Shown here one piece after another: positions 4,638 through 5,241 of a DNA stretch of 5,241 nt. How positions within the stretch are numbered: the stretch's first letter is position 1; each line of letters begins with the position of its first letter. Source of the DNA: SCTD01 sp046593875 (GTDB lineage Bacteria; Actinomycetota; Actinomycetes; Mycobacteriales; SCTD01). The stretch is from contig JBKJQQ010000094.1 of assembly GCA_046593875.1 (NCBI GenBank), positions 1-5,241 on the forward strand. The letters are read 5' to 3'. The position numbers and the translations under genes were made by a program. Under the pieces are notes generated by a model. That model was given only the letters and a program-made list of their open reading frames with translations, searched no databases and had not been told where the DNA came from.

Positions 4638-5241
4638 TCAGCTCGCCGGCAGGCCCAGTCGCTCGCGCAGCTTCTCCGGCCGCAGCGTGTAGGCGCCGGT
4701 CGAGAAGTCAGCCGGCGGGAAGCTGGCGATCAGCCGCTGCAGCTCGTCGCGACGCGTCGGGTCGGCTGCGGCGTCCAGCGGCGTCACCCCGCCCAGCGCC
4801 GGCACCGGCTCCTCGCACCACCGCTGCTCGTGCTCCTCGACGAAGGCGAGCATCGCTTCCTGCACCCCGGGATCGGTCGCGAACACGTCCGAGACGGGGA
4901 GCTCGGGGAGGTCGTCCAGGTCGAGCACCTCGCCGTCCGGACCGACGAGGACGGGTGGACGCTCGAGCGCGGCGATCCACGCGAGGAGCTCGAAACCGTC
5001 TGCGTCATCGAGTAGGTCGAGCAGGTTGCGCTCGCGCCCAGGGGGAACCGTGAACAGCCCGCCGACGAACTGGTGCGTCTGCCCGTCCGGGACCGCGCGG
5101 GCACACAGCAGCGTGTCTTTCTGTGCGGCGCGGCTGAAGGTGCGCTCCCGTACGTCGAGCACGTCGCCCGTACGCAGATCGCGGACCTGCACTCCGGTTC
5201 CGGGCTGCACGGCGACGATCTCGTAGACCGTGCGGTCGACC
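4638..5241 (-). CDS. C-terminal part of a SEC-C-like hypothetical protein (partial)
   Basis: The reading frame is open to the window edge: codons upstream of the GTG at 5210 continue as VDRTVYEIVAVQPGTG. The gene is therefore a 200-residue C-terminal fragment and the GTG is internal. Two blocks stand out. The first is VRDLRTGDVLDVRERTFSR followed by LLCARAVPDG and FVGGLFTVPP, probably a beta-rich module. Near the C-terminus comes WCEEPVPALGGVTPLDAAAD, then DPTRRDELQRLI. From memory, both blocks resemble the C-terminal part of long actinobacterial proteins annotated as SEC-C domain proteins, in which the 'PALGG-x-TP-x-A-x-xDP-x-(R/G)R' block recurs. The diagnostic cysteine-rich SEC-C zinc motif would be outside this window and is not seen. 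The function is unknown; no catalytic motif, signal peptide or membrane segment is visible. It reads in the same direction as DUF222 but 253 bp upstream of it, past that gene's own promoter, so they are probably separate units. Confidence 0.75.
   Translation of the reverse strand, partial: VDRTVYEIVAVQPGTGVQVRDLRTGDVLDVRERTFSRAAQKDTLLCARAVPDGQTHQFVGGLFTVPPGRERNLLDLLDDADGFELLAWIAALERPPVLVGPDGEVLDLDDLPELPVSDVFATDPGVQEAMLAFVEEHEQRWCEEPVPALGGVTPLDAAADPTRRDELQRLIASFPPADFSTGAYTLRPEKLRERLGLPAS

Noticed and set aside
3153..5015. A 620-codon open frame on the + strand
   Set aside because: It is antisense to both the DUF222 gene and the SEC-C-like gene, is Ser/Arg-rich, and crosses the SOS box and the intergenic gap. 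The - strand frames carry clear family motifs, so this one is a shadow.

Overview
The window is very GC-rich with strongly GC-biased third codon positions. It carries families typical of Actinobacteria: a BTAD/SARP-type regulator, a DUF222/13E12 HNH protein and an actinobacterial-type SOS box. A high-GC soil actinobacterium (for example Geodermatophilaceae or a relative) is a reasonable guess, but the sequence does not settle the genus. It looks like ordinary chromosome. No insertion sequence, CRISPR array, tRNA or rRNA is visible.

Layout, left to right. (1) Positions 1-117 hold the last 38 codons of a ribose-phosphate pyrophosphokinase (prs) on the + strand. (2) A perfect 18-bp inverted repeat (142-207) fills the gap between prs and a convergent two-gene unit. 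(3) On the - strand, a DUF4242 small protein (831-550) is followed by a small exported protein (553-218). The two overlap by 4 nt (GTGA) and so are probably translationally coupled. (4) A divergent intergenic region (832-1007) contains a dyad and a 9-bp direct repeat with 12-bp period, both candidate operator elements. (5) A 568-aa BTAD-family regulator with C-terminal TPR-like helices (1008-2714) reads away from the DUF4242 unit. It ends in a GC hairpin. (6) Convergent to it, on the - strand, is a DUF222/HNH protein (4384-2819). Its promoter region contains a perfect 24-bp palindrome that includes a full consensus actinobacterial LexA box. (7) The right end is the C-terminal 200 residues of a larger - strand protein that resembles actinobacterial SEC-C-type proteins and runs off the window.

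How the parts may work together. The regulator and the DUF4242/exported-protein pair form a classic divergent regulator-target arrangement. The shared 176-bp gap is the obvious place for the regulator to act on both sides; this is inferred from layout only. The DUF222 gene looks like a separate DNA-damage-inducible unit. A -35/-10 pair with 17-bp spacing puts the predicted transcription start exactly on a GTG codon inside the LexA box, which suggests a leaderless, SOS-repressed mRNA. The long frames antisense to the regulator and to the DUF222 gene are GC-driven shadows and are not annotated.
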